From Novosphingobium sp. (GTDB lineage Bacteria; Pseudomonadota; Alphaproteobacteria; Sphingomonadales; Sphingomonadaceae): a stretch of DNA of 8,231 nucleotides. The translations under genes and the position numbers were made by a program. The DNA lies in the NCBI GenBank assembly GCA_027490345.1, contig JAIXYF010000192.1, positions 1 through 8,231 on the forward strand, in the 5' to 3' direction. Below are positions 1 through 6,173 of this stretch, piece by piece. The notes under the pieces were generated by a model, which worked only from the letters and a program-made list of their open reading frames with translations, was not told the DNA's origin and made no database searches. Numbering within the stretch: position 1 is the first letter of the stretch; each line of letters opens with the position of its first letter.

Positions 1-865
1 GCCCAGCGCCGATTGGCTGGCGCTCCCTGCCGAAGAGCGCGAGCAGACATTTCAGGCCAAGCCGGTGTGGCAGCGCGCGCTGATCGTGCTGGCCGGACCG
101 CTGACGAACCTGCTGCTGGCCATTGCGATCCTTGCCGGTTTCACCCTCGCTTATGGCAAGGTCGTGATCCCGCCGGTGGTCGGCATGGTGCAGGAAGGTT
201 CAGCTGCGGCGAAGGCGGGCGTCCAGCTGGGCGACCGGATCGTCTCGCTGCAAGGCTCTTCGATCGACAGTTTCCTCCAGATCCGTCTGGCCGTGGCGCA
301 GCACCCCGGCGAGCCACTGGATATGGTGATCGAGCGGCAGGGCCGGCGCATCGCGCTGCCTGCGGTGGCCGCATACAAGGAAGTCTCTGACAAGTTCGGC
401 AACACCCAGAAGATCGGCTATCTCGGTATTGGCCCCGCCACGGCCGAGCGCGTGGCCGTGGGCCCGATTGCGGCAGTGGGCGATGCGGTGATCCAGACGC
501 GCGATATCATGGGGATGATGATCACCGGCATCGGCCAGATCGTCACCGGCAAGCGCGAGGTCAAGGAACTGGGCGGGCCGATCAAGATCGCCAAGTATTC
601 GGGCGAACAGCTTGCTTCGGGCTGGGCCAACTACGTCTGGTTCATCGCGCTGATCTCGATTAACCTCGGGTTCATCAATCTCTTGCCAATTCCAGTGCTC
701 GATGGTGGCCACCTCGCATTCTATGCGATCGAGGCAGTCAGCCGCCGTCCAGTAAGCCAGCGCGGGCAGGAATGGGCCTTCCGCACCGGCCTTGCGCTGG
801 TCATGGCGCTGATGCTGTTCGTGACCTTCAACGACGTCGCTTCATTGCGCGTTTTCGGAGGGTGA
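1..865 (+). CDS. rseP: RIP zinc metalloprotease RseP (site-2 protease), 5' end missing
   Basis: Inner-membrane zinc protease that cuts transmembrane segments of anti-sigma factors and other substrates (E. coli RseP; Caulobacter MmpA). The reading frame is open from base 2, so 287 residues are visible. The N-terminal HExxH zinc motif lies upstream of the window. Visible in order: a linker ending FQAKPVWQRALIVLAGP, then a membrane helix (NLLLAIAILAGF); one PDZ domain from about base 170 to 370 (GSAAAKAGVQLGDRIVSLQG); a GGPIKIAKYSGE segment typical of the family; then NLLPIPVLDGGHL, whose Asp (codon 701-703) is the third zinc ligand. A last hydrophobic helix (ALVMALMLFVTF) closes the protein. 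Only one PDZ is seen between the membrane halves, whereas E. coli RseP has two. It ends with TGA at 863-865. The GTG at 65 is internal, because the homology continues upstream of it. Confidence 0.96.
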   Translation, partial: PSADWLALPAEEREQTFQAKPVWQRALIVLAGPLTNLLLAIAILAGFTLAYGKVVIPPVVGMVQEGSAAAKAGVQLGDRIVSLQGSSIDSFLQIRLAVAQHPGEPLDMVIERQGRRIALPAVAAYKEVSDKFGNTQKIGYLGIGPATAERVAVGPIAAVGDAVIQTRDIMGMMITGIGQIVTGKREVKELGGPIKIAKYSGEQLASGWANYVWFIALISINLGFINLLPIPVLDGGHLAFYAIEAVSRRPVSQRGQEWAFRTGLALVMALMLFVTFNDVASLRVFGG

Positions 866-1105
866 GGCGTTTCGAATCGAACGGCTGCGTTCGCGATCTT
901 TCGCTGGACGGTGGGGGAAGCCGGATTTTCCACAAAATGCGGGGCAATTACGGTCTGCTGAGGTGAGCTTGCTTGATTGGCGGGCCTGCATCGGGCAGGA
1001 GGCGGCATTGCGGGGCGTGACGGAGTATTGCCGTCAGGCACCATGGTGCGAGGCGAACCGGCCCCTGCCGGATCGCCGCACGAAGAGACGGGATGGCGCT
1101 TGGTA
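866..1105. other. Intergenic gap between rseP and bamA
   Basis: This 240-base stretch holds no convincing gene. The bamA frame is open back to 977 (a TTG just after a TGA at 974-976), but that extension (MAGLHRAGGGIAG...) resembles neither a signal peptide nor a domain. Small hairpins can be drawn: CCTGC/GCAGG at 985-999 and TGACGG/CCGTCA at 1018-1036 with a 7-base loop. No T-run follows either one, so they are not ordinary terminators. I find no convincing -35/-10 pair and no E. coli sigma-E-like GGAACTT site. The size of the gap would leave room for a bamA promoter, but I cannot place one. Confidence 0.5.
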
Positions 1106-3775
1106 ATGAATGCTTGGAATTCGCTGCGCAGCGCGGGCGGCATGCCGATCACGGTCAATGGCCCGAACAATGTGGCAGCCACTCTCGCGGCGCTTGCAGC
1201 ATCGACCTGCCTTGCCGGAATGCCCATTGCGGCGAGCGCGCAGGCGGCAGACGCCCCGGCGGCAACAGCGCCTGCACCAGCCCTCGCTCCCGCCGCTGCC
1301 CCGGCTCCGGTCGAGCTGGTCCGGTCGATCACCATTTCCGGTGCGCAGCGGCTCGAAGCCGATACGATCCGCTCCTACATCCGCCTCAAGGAAGGCGACC
1401 GGTATACGCAGGCCGCTGCCGACCAGGTGCTGAAGGACCTTTACGCGACCGAACTGTTTGCCGATGTGCAAGTGCGCGATGCGGGCGGTGACGTGGTGAT
1501 CGAGGTGAAGGAAAACCCGGTCGTTAACCGCATCATCCTAGAAGGCAACAAGCGGCTGAAGGAGGACAAGATCCTCCCCGAGATTAAGCTCGCCGCGCGT
1601 CAGATATTCACCCGCTCCAAAGTCCGCGCCGATGTTTCGCGCATCATCGAGCTCTACAAGCGCCAGGGCCGCTTCGCTGCCTCGATCGAGCCCAAGATGG
1701 TCATGCTCGATCAGAACCGCGTTGATATCGTGTTCGAGATCAACGAAGGCCCCAAGTCACGCGTTCGCCAGATCAACATCATCGGCAACCAGACGTTCAA
1801 TTCGACCAAGCTGCGCAGCGAAATGGTCACGAAGCAGGCGCGCGTGTTCCGCGTGTTCTCCAGTGGCACAAGCTATGATCCTGATCGCCTCGCCTTCGAC
1901 CAGCAGAAGCTGCGCCAGTTCTACCTCACCAACGGCTATGCCGATTTCCGTGTCGTCTCGGCCGTGGCCGAACTCACCCCCGACAAGCGCGACTTCATCA
2001 TCACCTATGTGGTCGAGGAAGGGCAGCGCTACAAGTTCGGCGATGTGAAGGTCGATAGCCAGCTGCGCGATTTCGATGGCGATGCACTGGCCAAGCGCCT
2101 GCCGCTGAAGGCCGGATCGTGGTATAACGCCAAGCAGGTTGAAGATACGGTCGACAGCCTGACCGAGACGGCCGGCAGTTTCGGCTATGCCTTTGCCGAC
2201 GTGCGGCCGGATTTCAACCGCAACAAGGATGACCTGACGATGTCGGTCACCTTCCGCATCGCAGAGGCACCGCGCGTCTATGTCGAGCGCGTCGATGTCA
2301 ACGGCAACACGCTGACGCAGGACAAGGTCATCCGCCGCGAATTCCGAGTGGCCGAAGGCGATGCGTTCAACTCGTTCCAGATCAAGCGCTCGTCGAACCG
2401 CGTCAAATCGCTCGGCTACTTCCAGGAGAAGTTCGAGGTCGAGCAGAAGCCCGGCTCCGCGCAGGATCGCATCGTGCTTGAAGCCAATGTCGAGGAGCGG
2501 CCCACCGGGCAGCTTCAGCTTTCGGCGGGTTTTTCCAGCCTTGAAAGCTTTATCTTCCAGGCTTCGATCCAGCAGAACAACTTCCGCGGGCGCGGCCAGA
2601 CCATCGGCCTCAGCGTCGATTATTCGCGTTTCTCGCGCAGCGTGCAGGTAAGCTTTACCGAGCCTTATCTGTTCGATCGCAACGTTTCGCTTGGCGTCGA
2701 TATCTATCGCCGCGATTTCAACAGCTTCAACTTCTTCAACAGCAACCGCAACACCACCTACAAGCAGTCCACCACGGGCTTCCAGGTGCGCGCCGGCCTG
2801 CCGCTGACGGAATATGCCTCGCTGATCGGGCGCTACACGCTCAACCTCGAAAACGTGACGCTGGACCGCGATACCTACTATCTGCCCGATGCTAACGGCG
2901 TGCCGCAGTGCTCGATCTTCCTGGCTGGCCGCTATCTGTGCGATGCCATCGGCAAGCGCACCAGCTCGATCCTTGGCGCCAGCGTGGTCTACGATACGCT
3001 CGACAACCGGTTGCGCCCGACAAACGGCTCGCAGGCCGTGGTCGGTATCGATTTCGCCGGGCTTGGGGGTTCGGTGCGCTATGCTCGCATCAGCGCCAAT
3101 GCATCGCGCTTTTTCTCGCTGGGCAAGGGCTTCGTGTTCTCGCTGCGCGGCGAGGGCGGGGCGATCAAGGCGCTCAGCAACCGCACCAACGATCCCACGA
3201 TCGACGATGTGCGGCTGACCGACCGCTTCTTCCTTGGCCAGCCGCAGCTGCGCGGCTTCGATATTCGCGGCGTCGGCCCGCGCGTGCTGCGCCAGTTCTA
3301 CAGCGGGTTTGATCCCCGGGATGGCACCGGCGGCGTGACCAGCCCGGATCGCAACCAGTGGGTCGACGATGCGCTGGGCGGCAAGATCTATTATCTCACC
3401 CACGCCGAGCTTGAGATCCCGCTTGGCGCCGGTGCGCGCGAGCTGGGGCTGCGGCCTTCGATCTTCGTCGATGCAGGCGCCGTGTTCAGCGTTGCCCGGC
3501 CCGCCACATCGGGCACCACGCTGCTGTATCAAGATAATGTGACCGGCCGCCTCACCACCGCTTCTGCCGATTCCACCGGCAAGGCCAACAATGTGGCCCA
3601 GAAATTCGACGAGAGCTTTCTTGGTGACAGCCCGAAGCCGCGTATCTCGGTCGGCATCGGCGTCAACTGGAACTCGCCGTTCGGACCTTTCCGCATCGAC
3701 ATCGCCAAAGTCCTCAGCCAGGTCGATGGCGACGATCCCCAGACCGTCAACTTCAACGTAGGAACCCAGTTCTGA
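1106..3775 (+). CDS. bamA: Outer membrane protein assembly factor BamA (Omp85)
   Basis: Essential core of the BAM complex, which folds and inserts beta-barrel proteins into the outer membrane. Read from ATG 1106 it has 889 residues. Residues 1-47 form a Sec signal peptide (hydrophobic stretch 23-42, cleavage after ASAQA). An Ala/Pro-rich linker follows at 48-70, then five POTRA domains at about 71-137, 138-216, 219-306, 309-388 and 390-464, and a 16-strand barrel to the C-terminal Phe889. LRGF at 715-718 matches the conserved VRGF/LRGF loop-6 lock motif. The only cysteines in the mature protein are C602 and C612, probably in an extracellular loop. I chose ATG 1106 because it places the signal peptide near the N-terminus; ATG 1043 and TTG 977 add unrelated sequence, and ATG 1142 is a possible alternative. 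The ribosome site is weak (GGGA, about 12 bases upstream). The stop overlaps the next gene's start. Confidence 0.97.
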   Translation: MNAWNSLRSAGGMPITVNGPNNVAATLAALAASTCLAGMPIAASAQAADAPAATAPAPALAPAAAPAPVELVRSITISGAQRLEADTIRSYIRLKEGDRYTQAAADQVLKDLYATELFADVQVRDAGGDVVIEVKENPVVNRIILEGNKRLKEDKILPEIKLAARQIFTRSKVRADVSRIIELYKRQGRFAASIEPKMVMLDQNRVDIVFEINEGPKSRVRQINIIGNQTFNSTKLRSEMVTKQARVFRVFSSGTSYDPDRLAFDQQKLRQFYLTNGYADFRVVSAVAELTPDKRDFIITYVVEEGQRYKFGDVKVDSQLRDFDGDALAKRLPLKAGSWYNAKQVEDTVDSLTETAGSFGYAFADVRPDFNRNKDDLTMSVTFRIAEAPRVYVERVDVNGNTLTQDKVIRREFRVAEGDAFNSFQIKRSSNRVKSLGYFQEKFEVEQKPGSAQDRIVLEANVEERPTGQLQLSAGFSSLESFIFQASIQQNNFRGRGQTIGLSVDYSRFSRSVQVSFTEPYLFDRNVSLGVDIYRRDFNSFNFFNSNRNTTYKQSTTGFQVRAGLPLTEYASLIGRYTLNLENVTLDRDTYYLPDANGVPQCSIFLAGRYLCDAIGKRTSSILGASVVYDTLDNRLRPTNGSQAVVGIDFAGLGGSVRYARISANASRFFSLGKGFVFSLRGEGGAIKALSNRTNDPTIDDVRLTDRFFLGQPQLRGFDIRGVGPRVLRQFYSGFDPRDGTGGVTSPDRNQWVDDALGGKIYYLTHAELEIPLGAGARELGLRPSIFVDAGAVFSVARPATSGTTLLYQDNVTGRLTTASADSTGKANNVAQKFDESFLGDSPKPRISVGIGVNWNSPFGPFRIDIAKVLSQVDGDDPQTVNFNVGTQF

Positions 3776-4485
3776 TGCAAAACCGTATTGTCCCGGCGCT
3801 TGCCGCCGCCGCTGCCACTCTGATCGCGGCGCCTCATGCCATGGCCCAGGCGGCCGCTGCCCCGGCGCAAAGCACGCCTGGCGGCATCATCGTTCCCGGC
3901 ATGGCCTATGCCAATGCGCAGGCCGTGGTGGGCGCCTCGGCTGCCTACAAGACCGCGATGGTCCAGCTGCCCGTCACCTACAAGGCGCAGATCGATGCGG
4001 TGAACACTCGCCGCAACCAGATCACTGCGCAGCTCAAGCCGCTGTTCGACAAGTTCGAGGCGGACCAGAAGGCCGCGAAGCCCGACCAGAACGCGCTACG
4101 CGCGCAGGCCGCGCAGATCCAGCAGCTGGAGCAGGCCGGCGAGCGCGAGATGCAGCAGCTGGCAGAGCCGCTGAACCTGGCGCAGCAGTACATCATCGAG
4201 CAGATCAGCGACAAGCTCACCGCCGCGACGCAGCAGGCGATGACCAAGCGCAAGATCACGCTCGTGCTCGATTCGCAGAGCGTGCTGAAGGCCGACGGCG
4301 TCTACAACCTCAACCAGGACATCCTGAACGAGCTGAACACGCTGATCCCCAGCGCGCAGCTCGTGCCGCCTGCCGGCTGGAAGCCGCGCGCCCAGCGTGA
4401 CGCAGAAGCGCAGCAGGCCGCCGCGCAAGGCGGCGCTGCTCCCGCCGCAGCAGCTCCTGCGAGCCGTCAGCCCGAAGGCCGCTGA
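3775..4485 (+). CDS. skp: OmpH/Skp-family periplasmic chaperone
   Basis: Periplasmic holdase that binds unfolded outer-membrane proteins on their way to BamA. It has 236 residues, longer than E. coli Skp (161). Residues 1-25 or so are a signal peptide (hydrophobic Ala-rich core, cleavage near AMA or AQA). A short beta segment (GIIVPGMAYANAQAVV) precedes a Gln/Lys/Ala-rich helical arm, probably coiled-coil, at about 65-160. The sequence returns to strands at 160-192 (ITLVLDSQSVLKADGVYNLN, then QDILNELNTL), the usual end of the family. The extra length is a low-complexity Ala/Pro/Gln tail at 197-236. The ATG shares one base with the bamA TGA (TGATG), so the two are probably translationally coupled; AGGA at 3760-3763 is a loosely spaced ribosome site. 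Family assignment rests on this layout plus its position after bamA. There are no cysteines. Confidence 0.92.
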   Translation: MQNRIVPALAAAAATLIAAPHAMAQAAAAPAQSTPGGIIVPGMAYANAQAVVGASAAYKTAMVQLPVTYKAQIDAVNTRRNQITAQLKPLFDKFEADQKAAKPDQNALRAQAAQIQQLEQAGEREMQQLAEPLNLAQQYIIEQISDKLTAATQQAMTKRKITLVLDSQSVLKADGVYNLNQDILNELNTLIPSAQLVPPAGWKPRAQRDAEAQQAAAQGGAAPAAAAPASRQPEGR

Positions 4486-4496
4486 GGCAAGCGGGC

Positions 4497-4985
4497 ATGA
4501 CCGAGACGATGCAAGACGCAGGCGCCGGGGCGGGTGGCTCCGGGCCGATCAGCCTGGATATCCGGGGGGTGATGGCGGCGCTGCCGCACCGCTATCCCCT
4601 CCTGCTCGTTGACCGCGTGGCCGAACTGGTGGTGGGGGAGCGCATCCACGCCATCAAGGCGGTTTCGATGAACGAGCAGTTCTTTCAGGGGCACTTCCCG
4701 GGCCGTCCGATCATGCCCGGCGTCCTGCAGATCGAGGCGCTGGCGCAAGCCGCCGGCGTGCTCGCCGTGGAATCGCTCGGCCTCGCCGGCACTGGCAAGC
4801 TCGTTTATTTCATGGCGATTGAGGAGGCCAAGTTCCGCACGCCGGTGGAGCCGGGCTGCCTGCTTGATCTCCACGTTCACTTCACCCAGAAGCGCGCACG
4901 CGTCTGCAAGTTTGCGGGCAAGGCCATGCTGGGCGACAAGATCGCCACCGAAGTGAGCTTCACTGCGATGATCGCGGATAGCTGA
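4497..4985 (+). CDS. fabZ: 3-hydroxyacyl-[acyl-carrier-protein] dehydratase FabZ
   Basis: Cytosolic hot-dog-fold enzyme that dehydrates (3R)-3-hydroxyacyl-ACP to trans-2-enoyl-ACP in type II fatty acid synthesis. It has 162 residues. The conserved blocks are clear: LPHRYPLLLVDR at 29-40, and FQGHFPGRPIMPGVLQIEAL at 63-82 carrying catalytic His66 and Glu80, 14 residues apart as in characterised FabZ proteins. The central helix continues AQAAG, and KFRTPVEPGCLL follows at 112-123. The first 16 residues are a Gly/Ala-rich extension, so Met5 (base 4509) is a possible alternative start. ATG 4497 is preferred because GAGG at 4484-4487, overlapping the skp stop, sits 9 bases upstream. The 11-base gap to skp supports one operon. 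No lpxD precedes it and no lpxA follows, unlike the arrangement in many other proteobacteria. Confidence 0.98.
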   Translation: MTETMQDAGAGAGGSGPISLDIRGVMAALPHRYPLLLVDRVAELVVGERIHAIKAVSMNEQFFQGHFPGRPIMPGVLQIEALAQAAGVLAVESLGLAGTGKLVYFMAIEEAKFRTPVEPGCLLDLHVHFTQKRARVCKFAGKAMLGDKIATEVSFTAMIADS

Positions 4986-5000
4986 GCGCAAGGGCATTTT

Positions 5001-5172
5001 GTTTCTCGCAGAGACGCAGAGGAAGCAAAGATCGCGGAGATAGAGCACCGAGCAGCAGGCTCGTTTGCTTTTCCGGCGCTTCGGAAATGCACAAAGGTGG
5101 GCTTGGAGAGCGGCTTTGCCGCATGATCGACGTCTTTGCGTTCTGTGTTTCCTCTGCTTCTCTGCGAGAAAC
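5001..5172. repeat. Inverted-repeat-bounded, MITE-like intergenic element
   Basis: The left arm at 5001-5024 (GTTTCTCGCAGAGACGCAGA, then GGAA) is matched by the reverse complement of 5149-5172 at 23 of 24 positions, with 124 bases between the arms. The arm is built of short units: GCAGAGAC (5008-5015), GCAGAGGAA (5016-5024), GCAAAGATC (5025-5033) and GCGGAGATA (5034-5042). A further partial match (GCAAAGAT at 5025-5032 against GTCTTTGC at 5132-5139) is offset by one extra unit on the right side. The element has no credible gene and no clear target duplication at its edges. It could be a non-autonomous mobile element, a REP-type dispersed repeat, or a long hairpin in the fabZ-rpmE transcript. 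From memory, CTCTGCG-rich intergenic repeats of this style occur in many bacterial genomes, but I cannot confirm membership. Confidence 0.72.
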
Positions 5173-5238
5173 GCCCCTACTTTGCATTGCCTTTCCGGCG
5201 CAAACCGCCTAATGGCGCGCCTTTCCGAGATTCCCTGG

Positions 5239-5256
5239 GGCCGGTCGGAACCGGCC
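5239..5256 (+). promoter_or_regulatory. Leader hairpin just upstream of rpmE
   Basis: GGCCGGT-CGGA-ACCGGCC forms a perfect 7-bp stem with a 4-base loop. It ends 9 bases before the GGAG ribosome site (5266-5269) of rpmE. No T-run follows, so it is not a terminator. Ribosomal protein mRNAs often carry leader structures bound by their own product, and E. coli L31 is reported to repress its own mRNA, so a control role is possible but unproven here. In GC-rich DNA a stem of this size can also arise by chance. Confidence 0.4.
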
Positions 5257-5277
5257 TCGCACTGTGGAGCGAGACCC

Positions 5278-5502
5278 ATGAAGCCGAATACCCACCCCGA
5301 TTACCACATGATCAAGGTGCAGATGACCGACGGCACCGTGTTCGAGACGCGTTCGACCTGGGGCAAGGAGGGCGACACCATGGCGCTCGAAATCGATCCC
5401 CTGTCGCATCCGGCATGGACCGGCGGCACGCGCCAGCTTGATCAGGGCGGCCGCGTGGCGCAGTTCAACAAGCGCTTCGGCGGGCTCACGCTCAAGAAGT
5501 GA
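5278..5502 (+). CDS. rpmE: 50S ribosomal protein L31 (bL31), cysteine-free form
   Basis: Protein of the large ribosomal subunit, at the central protuberance where it bridges to the small subunit. It has 74 residues, a normal length. It begins MKPNTHPDYHMIKVQMTDGT and continues FETRSTWGKEGDT, ID..SHPAWTGG and FNKRFGG, which is the alphaproteobacterial L31 pattern. The four zinc-binding cysteines of the C+ form are absent; there is no cysteine at all, so this form should not depend on zinc. ATG 5278 is chosen because the homology starts there and GGAG at 5266-5269 lies 8 bases upstream; the frame is open further upstream only by chance. It is co-directional with fabZ but separated by 292 bases containing the inverted-repeat element. 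An 18-base tandem duplication overlaps its stop codon, and a strong terminator follows. Confidence 0.97.
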   Translation: MKPNTHPDYHMIKVQMTDGTVFETRSTWGKEGDTMALEIDPLSHPAWTGGTRQLDQGGRVAQFNKRFGGLTLKK

Positions 5503-5538
5503 TTTCTTGGCAAGACGTGATTTCTTGGCAAGAAGTGA
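5493..5538 (+). repeat. 18-base tandem duplication across the rpmE stop codon
   Basis: TGATTTCTTGGCAAGACG (5500-5517) is followed directly by TGATTTCTTGGCAAGAAG (5518-5535), differing at one base. A partial copy, CAAGAAG, precedes them (5493-5499) and a third TGA follows (5536-5538). Since 18 is a multiple of three, TGA recurs in the rpmE frame at 5500, 5518 and 5536. Each unit also contains a near-palindrome, perfect in the second copy as TTCTTG-G-CAAGAA (5522-5534). Slippage duplication of the gene's 3' end is the simplest origin; a protein-binding site is an alternative. Confidence 0.8.
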
Positions 5539-5543
5539 GCATT

Positions 5544-5560
5544 TGGGCAGACATTGCCCA
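5544..5560 (+). other. Small hairpin before the rpmE terminator
   Basis: TGGGCA (5544-5549) pairs with TGCCCA (5555-5560) across a 5-base loop (GACAT). No T-run follows it directly, and the clear terminator begins 7 bases later. It may be an accessory stem in the rpmE 3' untranslated region that protects the transcript end, or a dyad bound by a regulator. Six base pairs is little evidence by itself. Confidence 0.35.
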
Positions 5561-5566
5561 TGGAAC

Positions 5567-5590
5567 AGGGCGGCTTCGGTCGCCCTTTTT
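5567..5590 (+). terminator. Rho-independent terminator of rpmE
   Basis: AGGGCGGC (5567-5574) pairs with GTCGCCCT (5579-5586), with one G-U pair, around the very stable tetraloop TTCG (5575-5578, closed by C-G). A run of T follows at 5586-5590. This is a textbook intrinsic terminator. It should end the rpmE transcript and separate it from the MarR gene 59 bases downstream, implying that the regulator has its own promoter. Confidence 0.9.
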
Positions 5591-5649
5591 CGTGAAACAC
5601 ACCTGCACCGCCCCTTGCCATGGCGGCGCTGCGGGGTGAAAGAGCGCGC

Positions 5650-6096
5650 ATGGCGATCCTGACGAATACCCTCGATAACCTGCTCGGCTATCAGATGCGC
5701 CGCACAACTGCGGTGTTGATGGCCGATTTTGTGCGCACCTTGGCTGATTTCGATATGCGCCCGGCCGAAATCACCACGCTTCTGGTCATTGCCGAAAATC
5801 CCGATTGCTCGCAAAGCGAAGTGGGCGAAGCCATTGCGATCAAGCGCGCCAACATGGTGCCGATCATTGCCCGGCTGATCGAGCGCGGGCTTGTCGCGCG
5901 CACGCGGGTCGATGGCCGCAGCCTGGCCCTGCGCGTCACCGAAGATGGCGCAAAGCTGGCCGCCGAGGCCTGGCGGCGCATTGCTGCGCACGAGGCGCGG
6001 TTTTGCGAACGGCTCGATCCAGGCGAACTGAGGACCGTGCTTGAGGTCTTGCCGGTGCTGCGCGCGGCCTCTGCCTCGGACGAAACCGAAGGCTGA
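5650..6096 (+). CDS. MarR-family transcriptional regulator
   Basis: Predicted dimeric winged-helix DNA-binding protein of 148 residues, the usual MarR size. N-terminal helices (about 5-35) and C-terminal helices (about 103-145) would form the dimer interface. The DNA-binding part is at about 38-100: RPAEITTLLVIAENPDCSQS, a recognition-helix region KRANMVPIIARLIERGLVAR, and the wing RTRVDGRSLALRVTEDG with the family's D-G/R-R signature. Cysteines at 53 and 118 are not at the N-terminal position used by OhrR-type peroxide sensors, so redox sensing is not supported. ATG 5650 is preferred over ATG 5620: GGGGTGA at 5633-5639 lies 10 bases upstream, and MAILTNTLDNLLGYQMRR starts like a family member. 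The ligand is unknown. It is isolated from rpmE by a terminator and lies 204 bases before a receptor gene that it might control. Confidence 0.93.
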   Translation: MAILTNTLDNLLGYQMRRTTAVLMADFVRTLADFDMRPAEITTLLVIAENPDCSQSEVGEAIAIKRANMVPIIARLIERGLVARTRVDGRSLALRVTEDGAKLAAEAWRRIAAHEARFCERLDPGELRTVLEVLPVLRAASASDETEG

Positions 6097-6101
6097 TTTG
6101 C

Positions 6102-6123
6102 GCCGCCTCGCGGCCTGCGTTTT
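6102..6123 (+). terminator. Weak candidate terminator after the MarR gene
   Basis: GCCGC (6102-6106) pairs with GCGGC (6110-6114) across a 3-base loop, with TTTT at 6120-6123 after a 5-base spacer. The stem is short and the T-run does not abut it, so this is only a possible end for the marR transcript. Confidence 0.25.
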
Positions 6124-6173
6124 CGAATCATCGGTACTGTAACCCGAATGCCCGCGCGGTCGCGGATTCGCCT

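Noticed and set aside
977..1105. N-terminal extension of BamA from TTG 977 or ATG 1043
   Set aside because: It would bury the signal peptide 43 or 21 residues further into the protein, and the added sequence is unlike any BamA N-terminus.
1208..1210. Cys35 of BamA as a lipoprotein modification site
   Set aside because: The preceding residues (AST) do not form a lipobox, and a better signal peptidase I site (ASAQA) follows at residues 43-47.
1757..3532. 591-residue open frame on the minus strand inside bamA
   Set aside because: It is a shadow of the bamA codon pattern with no domain and no plausible start context.
5187..5215. TTGCCT-N17-TAATGG as an rpmE promoter
   Set aside because: The spacing is right, but the -10 hexamer matches TATAAT at only two of six positions, so it is not distinguishable from chance.
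5065..5277. 71-residue N-terminal extension of L31
   Set aside because: It runs through the inverted-repeat element and has no L31 homology. ATG 5278 has a good ribosome site and a typical L31 start.
5617..5624. GCCATGGC palindrome upstream of marR as an operator
   Set aside because: It is an 8-base palindrome in GC-rich DNA with no second copy, so it is too weak to call.
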